A stretch of DNA of 64,000 bases, taken from Ceratotherium simum simum (taxonomy: Eukaryota > Chordata > Mammalia > Perissodactyla > Rhinocerotidae). A program made the position numbers and the translations under genes. The notes under the pieces are model-generated. The model was not told the origin of the DNA. It made no database searches and saw nothing but the letters and a program-made list of their open reading frames with translations. The stretch spans positions 7,811,417 through 7,875,416 of the forward strand of contig NW_004454177.1 of the NCBI RefSeq assembly GCF_000283155.1, in the 5' to 3' direction. This document shows, piece after piece, positions 10,850 through 22,764 of this stretch (positions are counted from its first letter, which is position 1; each line of letters begins with the position of its first letter).

Positions 10850-13800
10850 AGAATAATCCCACTATTTCTTTTATCACACGATGTTCTCTATCCTGGGTGT
10901 TTTTTATTTTGTTGATTGATCTGGTTGAGTATTATTTTCGTTAAATACATATGATCTTTCCTGTCCAGAAAGCTGTATTTTGCCCTAAGTCTTGAATGGA
11001 TTTAGCTGGTTATAGAATTCTAGGTTCAAAGTTTTTCCCCTCAGATCAGATATTCGGAAATATTCAGATATTTCCTTCTCAGACATTGCTCCAGGGTATT
11101 CTGACATCCAGTGTTGCTGAGGAGGTCTGGTATTAGTTTTGCTAATTCCCTTTCAGATAATCATGCCTTGTCTCCATGTGGTTTTAGGATTTTTTTCCTT
11201 AGCCACAGTATGCTAAAATTTCATCAATTATCGATGTGTGGGTCTTCTTCTCCTCGATCTTTTTTTACATTGAAATATGACTTACATATGGTAGAATGCC
11301 CAAATCTTAAGTGTGCCTTGTATATGTGAATTCCACTCATTTAACCACAACACAGTTCAGAATATAGAATATTTCTAGCATTCTAGAAGGCTTCTTCAGC
11401 TTTCCTTCCATTATTCTACCACCAGGCGTAAACATTCTTTTGAGTCTACCAAAATATATTATTTTTACCTGGTTTTTAACATCACATAACTGGAATCAAA
11501 AGTACATAATCTTTTGTGCCTGACTTCTTTAACTGAAAATTATGACTTTAAGATTGATCCATGTTGTGTATATTGATAGTTTACTCTTTTTCATTGCTAT
11601 GTAATATTCCATTATGTGCATATTCCACAATTTATTTACCCATTCACCTGTTGATGGATATTTGGGTTATTTCCAGATTGGAAATAGGAATAAAACTTCT
11701 GTGAACACTCTTGTAAATGTGAGTTGGTGGACATAAGCACTCATTTTTGTTGGGTATAGACCCAGGAATGGAATTGCAGATCATAGGGTAAACATATGTT
11801 TAGTAGATACTGCCAAATTTTCTTTGATGTTTATACACCCATCAATAATATAAGAGAATTTCACATGCTTCACATCCCTGCTAGTATTTGGTAATATTAT
11901 ACTCTTTTTAATTTTAGCCATTCTGATGGGTATATAGTGGTATCACATTGTGGTTTAATTTGCATTTTTTGATACCTAATGATGTTGAAAACTTTGTCAT
12001 CTGCTTATTGCCCACTTGTATATCTTCTTTTGTGAAGTGCTGGAGCTTTGTGTCTCCTGCTCATTTGTAAAAAATTGAGTTGTCTATTTCTTATTGATCT
12101 GTAGGAGTTCTTTATATATTCAGGATATGAGTCTTTTGCTAGATGTTGTATTCCAAACATCTCCTTCCAGTCTGTGGTTTGTCTTGTAACTTTCTTCATG
12201 TTGTCTTTCAATGAAGAAAAGTTCTTAATTTTAATGAAGTCCAATATATCAATCTTTTCTTTTTTATGTTTAACACTTTTTGTTCAAGAAATCTTTGACT
12301 CAGGGTCCTGTTCAAGAATTCATGACCCAGAGTTCTATGTTCTTAGGAGATATTTGTATATAATTTTCTTTTCTTGCAACAGTTTTGTCCTCCTTTTGTT
12401 TAAAGGTTACTCATAAAATGAGTTGGGAAGTGTTCTCTCTTTCTGTATTCTCTGGAAAAGTGTGTGTAGAATTGGTATATTTCTTTCTTTCTTTCTTTTT
12501 TTTGTGAGGAAGATCAGCCCTGAGCCAACATCCATGCCAATCCTCCTCTTTCTGCTGAGGAAGACTGGCCCTGGGCTAACATCCGTGCCCATCTTCCTCC
12601 ACTTTATATGGGATGCCGTCACAGCATGGCCTGACAAGTGGTGCATCAGTGAGCGCCCAGGATCCAAACCCGGGCCGCCAGCAGTGGAGCATGCACACTT
12701 AACCACTACGCCACAGGAATGGCCCCGGTATATTTCTTTCTTAACTGTTGGTAGAATTCACTAGTGAGGTTATCTGAGCCTGAATGTTTCTTTATGTAAA
12801 TGTTTACAATTACTGATTCAATTACTTTAATAAGTATAGCACTACTTATATTCTCCATTTCTTCTTATGCCAGTTTTGATAAGTTGTGTTTCTCAAGGAC
12901 TTTATCCATTTTATCTAAACTATAAATGTTATAATCATAAAAATATTTCTAATATTTAATGTCTCTTTAATGTTTCTAGGAATGTAATGATATTCTTTTT
13001 CATTCTTAATAATAGTGATTTTTGTTTTCTCTCTTATTTGTCTTGTTAATATTTACTATGGGTTTATCCATTTTATTAATTTTTCAAAGAACCAACCCTT
13101 TAGCTTTGCTGATTTTCTCTTTTTAGGTCTGTATTCGTTCATTGACTCTTTCTTAGATGAATTATTTTCTTTCTTTTACTTTCCTTGGGTTTGATTTTAT
13201 GTTCTTTTTCTGGTTGTTGTATTTAAAACTTACGTAATTGGCTTTTAAACATCTTACTTTTCTAATAAATGCATTTAAAGCTATGAATGTTCCTTGAAGC
13301 ACTGCTTTAGCTGCATTCCACAAATATGATTTGTCATAGTTATTATCATTCAGCTAAAATTATTTTCTAATTTCCATTGTGATTCTTCTTTGAGCTAAGA
13401 GGATTTTTTTTAGGAGTATATTGCTTACTTCTAAAAATTCTCAAGCACTTGGAGATTTTATAATTATCTTTTTGTTGTTGATTTCCAATTGAATACCTAG
13501 TGGTCAGAGGATATACACTGTATTATCTCAATCCTTTGAAATTTGTTGAGATTTGCATCTGGCCCAGGATACAGCCTATTTTATTCAATGTCTCATGTCA
13601 ATTTGAAATAAAATATATATTTTCCAGTTATTGGATATAGTGTTCTATATTGTTTATTAGGTCATATTGGCTAATCATGTTTATCAAATCTATATCCTTA
13701 CTGATTTTATGTTACTTTTTCAGTGAGTTACTGAGAAAGGTATGTTAAGATCTTCAACCATGGTTATATATTCATCTACCTCTCATTCCAGTTCTGTCAA

Positions 13801-15260
13801 CTTTGGCTTTATATATTTTGAAACTACATTATTGAGTGCACACAAATTGATCAATATTTTACTGTTCTATTGATCTGGCCTTTTTATCATTAAAAATGAT
13901 ATTATATATTTAATGTCTATTATAATTATATGATATTACATATAAATTTTATAATACACCTTACCTTAAAGCCTACTTTACTTGATATTAATGTTGTTAT
14001 ACCAGCTTTAAAGTTAGTGATTACACAGAACATCCTTTTCTCTCTTTTTATTTTTAATTTTCAGTGGCTTTTAATGAAGACTATCATTTATAAAATATAG
14101 TTTAGGTTTATTTGTTTATCCATTCTGACAAGCTTTGTCTTTTAATTATACTATTTAATGATTTAGATTTATAATATAGCTATTTAATTATTTATATTTA
14201 CTATAATTACTATGTAGTCCACTTTAAATCTTCCATTTTGTTTTTGCATTCTATATGTTCCATATTTTCTTTGTTTTTTACTCTTGCTCCCTTTTAAATC
14301 AATCAAGTTTATTCATATTTCAATTTTTCTCCTCTTTTTGCATTTTTTATTTGCATCTTCTTTTATTGTTCTTTTATATAGAGATTTTTTTAAAGTATTT
14401 TATATTATTTTAAATACTGAAGATTTCAGTATTTATCCTTGATTTATTACAGTGTATTTAAATTAATATTTATATCACTTTTCAAACCATGCAATAAGCT
14501 TATAACAATTTAATTCCATGGATTCTCCTTCATTCTCTTTGTGCTATTGTTGTCCAATAGTTTACTTTTATATGTGTTTTAAATCTGAAAAGACATTTTT
14601 ATTACTGCTTTTTAAAAGTCAATATTAATTTAGATTTACCTACTTATTTATCCTTTTTGTGCTCTTCATTTCTTCCTGATGTGCTGGGCTTTCATCTGTA
14701 TCATTTTCCTTCACCCTTTCACTTTCTCTCAGTACTTATTATAGTATAGATCTGCCAAAAATGAATTATTTCAGTATTTTATATTAAAACATCTTTATTC
14801 TGCTCATATTTTTAAAGGATGTGTTCAATGGAGTATATGATTCTAAGTTGACAGTTCTATTTATTTGTTTTAGCACTTTAAATAATGTCATGCTAATGTC
14901 TTCTGGCTTTTATACTATATGTTGAAAAATCAGCAGTCTTATTGTTGTTCTGCTTTTGTTGTTGATCTTTTTTGTCTGAATGTTGTAAGATATGCTCCTT
15001 GTCTTTGATTTTCAGTATTTTGACTACAATGTGCCTAGATGTGAAGCTTTTAAAACATTTTATTCTGCCTGAGCTTTTTGAATCCGTAGGTTGATGTCTT
15101 TCATCAGATTTGCAAAATTCTCAGTTGTTATGTCTTCAAATAGTGTATCTGTCCCATTATGTATGCTCAGTTCTGGCACACCAAGTACATATATATTACA
15201 CCTTTACACCATGTCCAACATGTCTCTTATGCTCTATTCACACTAGTCTTCTGCTGGGAA
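10850..15260 (-). mobile_element. old minus-strand L1 cluster, near full length
   Basis: 10850-11250 is an L1-associated antisense segment ('ttagctggttatagaattct'), related to those at 14790 and 41880. From about 11260 the complement of an L1 3' UTR is followed by the ORF2 C-terminus ('gccattctgatgggtatata', 'tgttgatggatatttgggtt'). From 12730 the upstream ORF2 follows ('ctattaatttttcaaagaac'-type block near 13075, 'ctagtggtcagaggatatac' near 13499). The 5'-type segment lies at 14790-15250. Part of the RT core appears missing around 12420-12740. The block is AT-rich and full of stops in every frame. An ERE interrupts it at 12490. Confidence 0.75.
12490..12726 (-). mobile_element. equine SINE (ERE), minus strand
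   Basis: Complement of the ERE head ends at 12726 ('ccacaggaatggcccc'). The tail side begins with a T-rich run at 12490. A perfect 16-bp target duplication 'ggtatatttctttctt' lies at 12474-12489 and 12727-12742, and the flanking L1 reads through once one copy is removed. Confidence 0.95.
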
Positions 15261-17395
15261 GAGACTTCTACACTTTTGGACTAGGAAAAGAAACTCAAAC
15301 ACATAAAGGAAGTTTTGCTGAATTGGGAGACATAAATAGGATTTCTGGGAGGCCAAGGTGGCTGGAATTTGCAGGGCATAATACTGGAAAGGAGAGAGCT
15401 ATGCAGAAGGAGAGCTTCGGAAATCTGCATAGCAGTATTCTTGATTTCTTAGCTGAATATTAATTGCACATGTATCAGGTGAAACTCCATGAGGCTGGAA
15501 AAATGACAACTTCTAGGTTGCTATAGTTAAAATCTTCCAGAATTTACATATGTCTGGAAACATTTTAGTGATAATGGAGAGACCTTGTTGATCACCCAGA
15601 ATATTAAGTAGAGATCACAAAAGGATCATGTCTTGCTTATAAGTAGATTAAAGATTACTATAGGCATATACGTGCAAAACTCCTTAAAAAGCCTCAAAAG
15701 GATCAAGATGATCAGCAAGTAACTTAGATGCTCCACCCAAAAATAGGCAGTCCTTAAGGATGATAACAAAACTCAGATGTTCAACAGCATAACAATCACA
15801 ATGCCTAATAGCCAATCACAATTTAATAGACATACCAAGAAGCAGGAAAATTCAACCCATAATCAGAAGGATCAGTTCACAAAGCAGACTCAAAAATAAG
15901 AAAAATGATGAAATTAGCAGATAATTTAAATACTTTTATTAAAAAACCTCAAGAATTTATAGGAAACCATAATCATAATAAGGAAATTAATTGAAACTAT
16001 AAAATAGAACCGAATGGAACATCGAAAATTCAATGGGAAAAAATATGTATGTTTTGCTTTCCAACAAAGTAATCCAATGGAGAAATAATAATTATTTCAA
16101 CAAGTGGTGTTGGATCAACTGGATATCTGTTGGATAAAAGTGAACCTCAGCTCTTACCTCACCACATGAACAAATATTTACTCAGAATAGATCATGAACC
16201 TAAATGTAAAAGCTAAAACCATAAGACTTCTAAAGAAAAGAGAGGAAAAAATCTTTGTGACCTAAGTTTAGGCAAAAGTTTCTTAGATGAAACACACAAA
16301 TGATAACAGGAAAAAATTATAAATATGACTCCATCAAAATTTAAATCTTCTGCTCTTCAAAAGACTTCACTAAGAAAATTAAAAGATAAGCCACAGACTA
16401 GAAGATATTTGCAGTACAGACATCTGACAAAGGACTTATATCCAGAATATATAAAGAAGTCTTACAACTCAATAATAAAAACACAAACAACTCAATTTTA
16501 AAACATGAGCAAAATATTTGAACAGATCTTTACAAAGGAAGATATACAATGGCCAATACCACTTAAAAGATATTCGATATCATAAGTCATCAGAGAAATG
16601 CAAATTAAAAACCAAATCAGATAATATTTCACATTCATTAGAGTGGCTAAAATGTAAAAGTCTGACAATACTAAGAGTTGACAAGGATGTGGAACAAGTG
16701 GAATTCTCACACATTGCTAGTAGGAGTGTAGAATGGTATGATCATTTTAAAAAACAGTCTGGCAGTTTCTTGTTTAGTTAAACCTACACTTACCCTATGA
16801 CCAAGAAACTGCCCTGCTAAGTATTTATATTAAAGAAATGATAACATATATCCACAAGAAGTTTATTCATGAATGTTTATAGCTGCTCTATTCATAATAG
16901 CAAAAAATGTAAGTAACCTAAATGCTTATCAATAGGTAAATTATTATAGTATATTTGTATAATGGAACACTACTCAGCAATAAAAAGGAACAAATTTCTG
17001 ATATACTCAACAATATAATGATCTCAGAAACATTATGCTGAGAGGCTGGCCCAGTGGCCAAGTGGTTTAAAGTTCAGCAGGCTCCACTTTAGTGGTCCAG
17101 GTTCATGGGTTCAGATCCCGGACGCAGACCTATGCCACACATCAGCCATGTTGTGGTGGCATCTCATATACAAAATAGAGGAAGATTGGCAGAGATGTTA
17201 GCTCAGGTCTAATCTTCCTCAAGCCAAAAAAGAAGATTTGCAACAGACGTTAGCTCAGGACGAATCTTCCTCAGCAACAACAACAAAATAACCCCATTAT
17301 TCTGAGAAAAAAAGCCAGATACAAAAGGATATAAAAGAACAGGCATAACTTATCTACTCATGAAAAGCAGATTAGTGGTTTTCGGGGTCCAGAGG
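15261..17395 (+). mobile_element. old plus-strand L1, internally deleted
   Basis: 15261-15955 resembles old L1 5' and ORF1-side text ('gatgaaattagcagataat'). At about 15960-16080 it jumps to the ORF2 C-terminal region ('caacaagtggtgttggatca', 'aaagacttcactaagaaaat', 'gttgacaaggatgtggaaca') and continues to about 17395. Most of ORF2 is therefore missing. An ERE lies at 17043-17294. Together with the preceding minus-strand L1 this forms a head-to-head pair. Assignment of the 5' part is less secure than that of the 3' part. Confidence 0.65.
17043..17294 (+). mobile_element. equine SINE (ERE), plus strand
   Basis: The head 'aggctggcccagtggccaag' style start, B-box-like 'ggttcagatcc', and two 'gaagattggc/gaagatttgc' units ending in an AACAACAAC-rich tail identify an ERE. 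Flanks 'cattatgctgag' (17031-17042) and 'cattattctgag' (17295-17306) form a 12-bp target duplication with one mismatch. Inserted in the 3' UTR part of the old L1. Confidence 0.93.
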
Positions 17396-18114
17396 AACCA
17401 TGTCCATTATATTATTAACTGGTTCATTGATTCCTTTAAGTTAACAATAATAGTATAGATTTCCTCGTTCTCTCTTTTTGGTTTTTGATTGCATCTTTTT
17501 ATGGTTGCAATGACCTCTGAAATGTATATAAGGTTCTGTTCTGCTCCCTTTATCATCTCTGTTTCATCTATGATCAGCTCTGCTTGTTCACTTTGTGCCT
17601 TCATTTTCTATTATAAGTTTTATTCATATGTCTACTGGCTGTTTATCAATATTTATGAATGAAGAACTCTGTCTATTAATTTAGTAAGCTGGTATAGGTT
17701 TCATGAGCCCCATCCTCACATCTGCAGTTGGGCACTAGTAAGATGGACTACAGATGTGACAGGCAGAGTTCTTTTAGGGTATGTGGGTAAAGAGTAAGCA
17801 AGGAGGCAGGCTAAGAATAGTGAAACTTTCCAAAATGAGGAGGACATTGCTCTGGAGATCGAATACTTTGGGAGGTGTTTCTCTCTGATGTGGAGCTGCC
17901 TTTTCTTTCTCCCCACTCATGATCTACTCTGTTTTATATTCAAGCTCAAATACTCTCACCAGGAGTTTTCTAGTCCCCAAAGGTGTTTTAGTTATCCATC
18001 AGGCAATGTTTTATGGGAAAGTCAAACCCCAGTCTGTGGGAGTACCAGTGAATTTATGAGGTATGAGGTGGATGAGCTGTAGATTAAAGAGCCCAGGCAT
18101 TGGAAAACACAGTC
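17396..18114. other. unassigned sequence
   Basis: No family recognised with confidence. The minus-strand frame at 17407-17604 is Lys/Glu/Ile-rich, as old L1-derived text often is, but shows no domain. With 18779-20100 it forms one stretch split by the young L1. Confidence 0.35.
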
Positions 18115-18132
18115 AATAACTCCTCACCCTAC

Positions 18133-18760
18133 TGCAAACTGATGCAGCCACTATGGAAAACAGTATGGAGATTCCTTTAAAAATTAAAGATAGAACTACC
18201 ATACGATCCCCCCTATTCCACTGCTGGGTATTTATCCAAAGAACATGAAAACACCAATGTGTAAAGATACATGCACCCCTGTGTTCATTGCAGCATTATT
18301 CACAATAGCCAAGACTTGGAAGCAACCTAAGTACCCATTAAGGGATGAATGGATGAAGAAAATGTGGCATATATACACAATGGAATACTACTCAGCCATA
18401 AGAAATTATGAAATCCAGCCATTTGTGACAACATGGATGGACATTGAGGGTATTATGCTAAGTGAAATAAGTCAGAGGGAGAAGGTCAAATACCTTATGA
18501 TCTCCCTCGTAAGTAGAAGATAAAAACAACAAGAAACAAACACACAAAGCCAGAGATTGGATTGGTGGTTACCAGAGGGGAAGCGGGGAGGGAGGAGGGC
18601 AAAAGGGATGATTAGGCACATGTGTGTGGTCATGGATTATAATCAGTATTTGGGTAGTGAACATGATGTAATCTGTGCAGAAATAGAAGTATAATGATGT
18701 ACACCTGAAATTTATACAATGTTATAAACCAATATTACCGCAATAACAAAAAATGAAAAA
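18133..18760 (+). mobile_element. young L1, severely 5'-truncated
   Basis: 628 bases of L1 3' end. It starts just before 'gcagccactatggaaaacag', carries the last part of ORF2 (an open frame at 18245-18523 containing 'MEYYSAIRNYEI'), and ends in the 3' UTR 'gtacacctgaaatttataca' and a short A-rich tail. A perfect 18-bp target duplication 'aataactcctcaccctac' flanks it (18115-18132, 18761-18778). Close similarity to the 3' end at 24535-25138 and the intact duplication mark it as a recent, lineage-specific insertion. It cannot move by itself because it lacks the 5' UTR, ORF1 and most of ORF2. Confidence 0.95.
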
Positions 18761-18778
18761 AATAACTCCTCACCCTAC

Positions 18779-20140
18779 AAAACAGCTAATCAGTTCAGGA
18801 CTCTCACCATTGCTTACAGAGAAAGGCAACATTAGGAGGAGACAAGGATGGGAAGGGTGGGGAGGCAAAGCCCAAAGTTTGAGTCTATACCTGTTCATAT
18901 CAGCTCCTCACAGGCACAGCGTCTGTGCTCCCCTGATTTTACTCCTGAGGACACCTGGACCAGAGCTGTGAGTAGCCATAGGTGTTGGGCAAGAGTTGTC
19001 CAAGGCAATGGTGGAAAGAAACAAGAGCAGAACCTTCTCAGTTATTTTCCTATTTCATCTGCCTACAGCCTCACCTGAGTCTATGTCTTGATGTTTCCTT
19101 TTGTCATGTTTCCAGGTTGATTGGGGTAGAGGGAAGAAAGTGCAAGCAATCTAGGCAGTTGGCCTATTTTGACATCTCAAACAGCCCAGAGCTTCTTCAG
19201 AACCAGTTGCTGACTCTAGTGCCTCAGATTTTATCTGAAAGCCAGATGGGCTGAGTTTGGTGGTTTGGGGCTTGGGCTGGGCATACTGGGGCTGTGGGTA
19301 ACCAATACCACAAAGGGATGTGAGAAATAGCTCCAAGCTTAGAATAGTCTAGGGTGTGTCCTGGGTTTGCAAAGTCATTGGAAAAAATAGCCTCATTAAA
19401 TGGACTAAGCCTAGAATTTGCATCTAGCCTGCTGTGTTTCAGGGATGAAAGTGGGGATAGTTGGTTTTTCTCTCTCTTCTAAAGTCTATCCAACTATACA
19501 ATGAAGTTGGGAGAGATTTGGAGGGTTGGAAGACTGAGAAATATCTGTTCCTTGCTTCTTTGCAAATATAGGCACAAATGAGATTGCAGGGTCACAATCC
19601 TTTTAGATCTTTACAAGTTGTAGTGAATAGTTAGCATTTTGCTGTCTGTTAAGCAACCTCTTTACTATTTTGCGAGATACCCTTATTGTGTTTAGTCTCA
19701 TTGTAAGCTGGGCTTCACCTCTCTCCCACTGGGGAAGCCAAAAAGGTCCAATCCTCCTCCTTTCCATTCCTTGGCAGCCACTCTATGTGCAAATGAACAA
19801 GCTCAGCAAATCAGAGGCTTCTGCCCTGGAATTTGACATTTGAGTGAGTGGCAATATGGTGATGGAGTGGTTGGAATTCTATCATGAAGTTAGCGGTGAT
19901 GGCTGCAGTAGTAACAAGAGCAACGTCCTGGCCAGACTGTTTCCCCTACAGAATGGTTATTGTGCTTCCTTCTCCTTGGCCCACTATAGGGACCTCAGCA
20001 TCTGTTCATTATCCAAGACTGGTCTTCTAGCCTGCTTCTGTCAATTCTGAAAACTTTCCAATAAAACATCATTTTGTTAAGATAGTGAAAATTAGTTTCT
20101 ATTTCTTGCAAACAAAAGCATACCAACTGATAAGAATCCA
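18779..20140. other. unassigned sequence, possible LTR-like 3' part
   Basis: No gene recognised. 19650-20135 has features of an old LTR or LTR-like repeat: a stretch ending in 'ttccaataaaacatcatttt' and then 'tagtttctatttcttgcaaa', text often seen at the end of old retrovirus-like repeats. Family not assigned. Confidence 0.35.
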
Positions 20141-20154
20141 CTTTCATATGGAAA

Positions 20155-20395
20155 GGCAGCAAAGCACAGTGGTTAGAGACATGGACTCAGGAGCCAGACT
20201 GCCTGGATTTGAATCTCCAGCTTTGCCACTTACAAGCTGTATGAACTAGCCTCTTTGTGTATCAGTTCCTCATTTTTAAGCGTGGGTAATAACAGTGCCA
20301 TTCTCATTGGGTTGTTTTAATGCTTAAAGAGTTAACATATGAAAACCACTCAGAACAGTGCCTGGCACATAGTAAGCACATTGTAATTAACACAT
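20155..20395 (+). repeat. MIR SINE, nearly full length
   Basis: Best MIR in the window. All landmarks appear in order: 'aaagcacagtggttagagac', 'ccagactgcctggatttgaa', 'tttgccacttacaagctgta', 'tgggttgttttaatgcttaa', 'acagtgcctggcacatagta'. It keeps the tRNA-derived head and the conserved core. Confidence 0.93.
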
Positions 20396-20870
20396 CTCCA
20401 GTAAAACATGGGAAAACTAGGATTGGATATCTAGCCTAAATAAGGCAGAAAGCAATGAAAGTTCCATTACTACTCCAGGATAGAATTCTAGTTTATGGCA
20501 CACAGTAGCAAAATAGTTAATTAAAGTATTACCTTTAGTCATCTGGAAGAAAGTGCTCATGGAGGGCAAAGCTTGGGAGAGTGTTGTTGCTGCTAATTCA
20601 AGGACTACAGGGTAAGGGAGTTACTTATCTTGCATTTGATGTTCTCTTAAGAGAAAATGAGGCACTTAAATTTCTAAATTCTTAGGCTTTCTATGAAAAG
20701 TATAAAAGAATTTCTTCTTGAGTTGCATCTTTAGGATTGAGATAAGTGAAAACCAGATTTATCAGAGATTTTTTTGCCCTTCAGAGTGCCAAATTATGAC
20801 ATCTGTTGAATTAACCAACTTATAATGTCTCTTCAGTTGGTCCCCTGTTCAGGAAAGAAGAGGACATTGA
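20396..20870. other. unassigned sequence
   Basis: No gene or repeat family recognised. A homopolymer-poor, single-copy-like stretch. Confidence 0.4.
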
Positions 20871-21824
20871 AACACTGGTATAGATATATATGGCAGGATT
20901 TGGAGACGTCTTGGTATCCGGGACCCCTACCTGTCACTGAACTTTCCATGCCTTTGGAAACAACTTTCCTGTGCCCATGTCTGAGAGAGACATCCTACAA
21001 CAAGCCAGTTTCTCTCTTGATCTACCCTCTCTGTCTCTACCCTCAACCCCTTCTTTTCTCCAAAGGTGTAATTAAACAAGAGCACAGCATACTCTAAGAA
21101 TAAAACAATAAATCAAATCAAGGAAAAGAGGGCTTTATCCCAAAAGAATTGCAGGACATTGTTAATTCATATCTGCAGAAGTCTTTGGAATGTGTGTGGG
21201 AATGAATTTAGAGGGTCCTCATCAAGTTGGAAGAAACATAACTTTAGATTGGACTGAATTTATCAATATGGATGAACTTACCAGACATCCTTACCAGTTT
21301 TTGGTGCTTGCTGGTATGGTCTATAATAGTTTGTGTAACTGGTTAATATACACCTGTGTTCAGTCCTGACTCTCACTAAATAAAATTGAGATACCAGAAA
21401 CATTTTCACCTGGTGTAGATAAAGAAATTTGAATTTGGGGGGATATAGGAAGTCTGAAGTAGATTAATCACAATGCACCCACCTACTCCCTAAGTCCCTG
21501 GGGAAAGCCCAGAAAAATCTCCCATCACTGAAGCCTTGAGATAGATATTGGTAATGGAAGTGGGAGCATCTTTAAGGAACACTTTGGTAGTGCAAAGGTG
21601 GTAAGGAAGGTACTGCAGTTAAAATGAGCTCTCTGGTTCAATATGATGGAAAGATTCCAGGATGAGAAAAAAACCAAGCAGAGAAACTTAGTTGGCAGAA
21701 GCAGAATGAGCTTGATTACCAACAGAAAAAAGTATCATCGTGGCAAATAGAATGGTCTAACCCACAAGATCATTGATGATGGTTGATTGCTCATGGGGCC
21801 CTTTGACTGCAAGTATTGGGTCCC

Positions 21825-22200
21825 CAATGAATTAGGATAAGCTGTGCTGATAAAATGACCCCCAAGTGTCAGTGGCTTATCACTTAAAAGTTTATTTCTC
21901 ATTTACACAATGTCTGCTACAAGTCTGAGTGACTCTCTAGGGCTATTGATCATGCAGTAACTTAGAGACCAAGCCTGCTTCATTCTTGTAATCTGATTTC
22001 ACAGTTTCCATAGTAAGGGAAGAGACTACATGAGGAACTCATACCTGCTCTTCTAGGCTTCAGCCCAGAAGTTACACATGTTACTGCTGCTCACAGCCCA
22101 TTGAGCAGACCTAGTCACATGGCACTTAACTATAGGGGGGCAGAGAAATGGATGGACCAGGTAGAATATTTGTGAACAATACTTTCTCTGCCATACCCAC
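21825..22200 (+). repeat. old LTR- or MER-type repeat
   Basis: 'caagtgtcagtggcttatca' with 'gtttatttctcatttacaca', and later 'gacctagtcacatggcactt', follow the layout of a common mammalian LTR/MER-type repeat. I cannot name the family. It lies inside the ERVL remnant. Confidence 0.45.
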
Positions 22201-22764
22201 TAAAGTCCCACTTGATGAATATAACTAAATAAACAGAGGTGTGACTTCAACTGCCACCATGCTGTGGTTGTCATGACCCTTCACCCAATTCCTAGACTCA
22301 AGTTCAAAGAGACAGAAACCCTTGAATGAAAGGAATACTGGGTACATCTGAGGAAAGAGCCTGCAAAGATATCCAAGTGGATACTTAGAATCTTCCTCCT
22401 AACCTTCTCCAGAGGTACCTGTGGATATTTACCCCCTGAGAAAGGTAAATATCTAAATCTTTTATGTATATTGGACATCAGGTCTAAACTGATACTACTG
22501 TCTGGGTACTCAGAACACCACAGTGATCTAACAGTCAGAATGGAGGCTTATGCGAGACAGGTGACAGATGGAGTTTTCACCTAAGTCACTTCATAGTAGT
22601 AGATCAATGGGAGTCAAAAACTATGCAAATTAATGGAATAAATATACTCAGCAATAATCCTTTCTCAGTCCCCTTTACTCATGGAGGGAGGGATATCATG
22701 GCAGGAAGGGACAAGAGGAAGCCTCTAAACTGTCTGCTTCCTACCAAAATAATACATCAAAATA

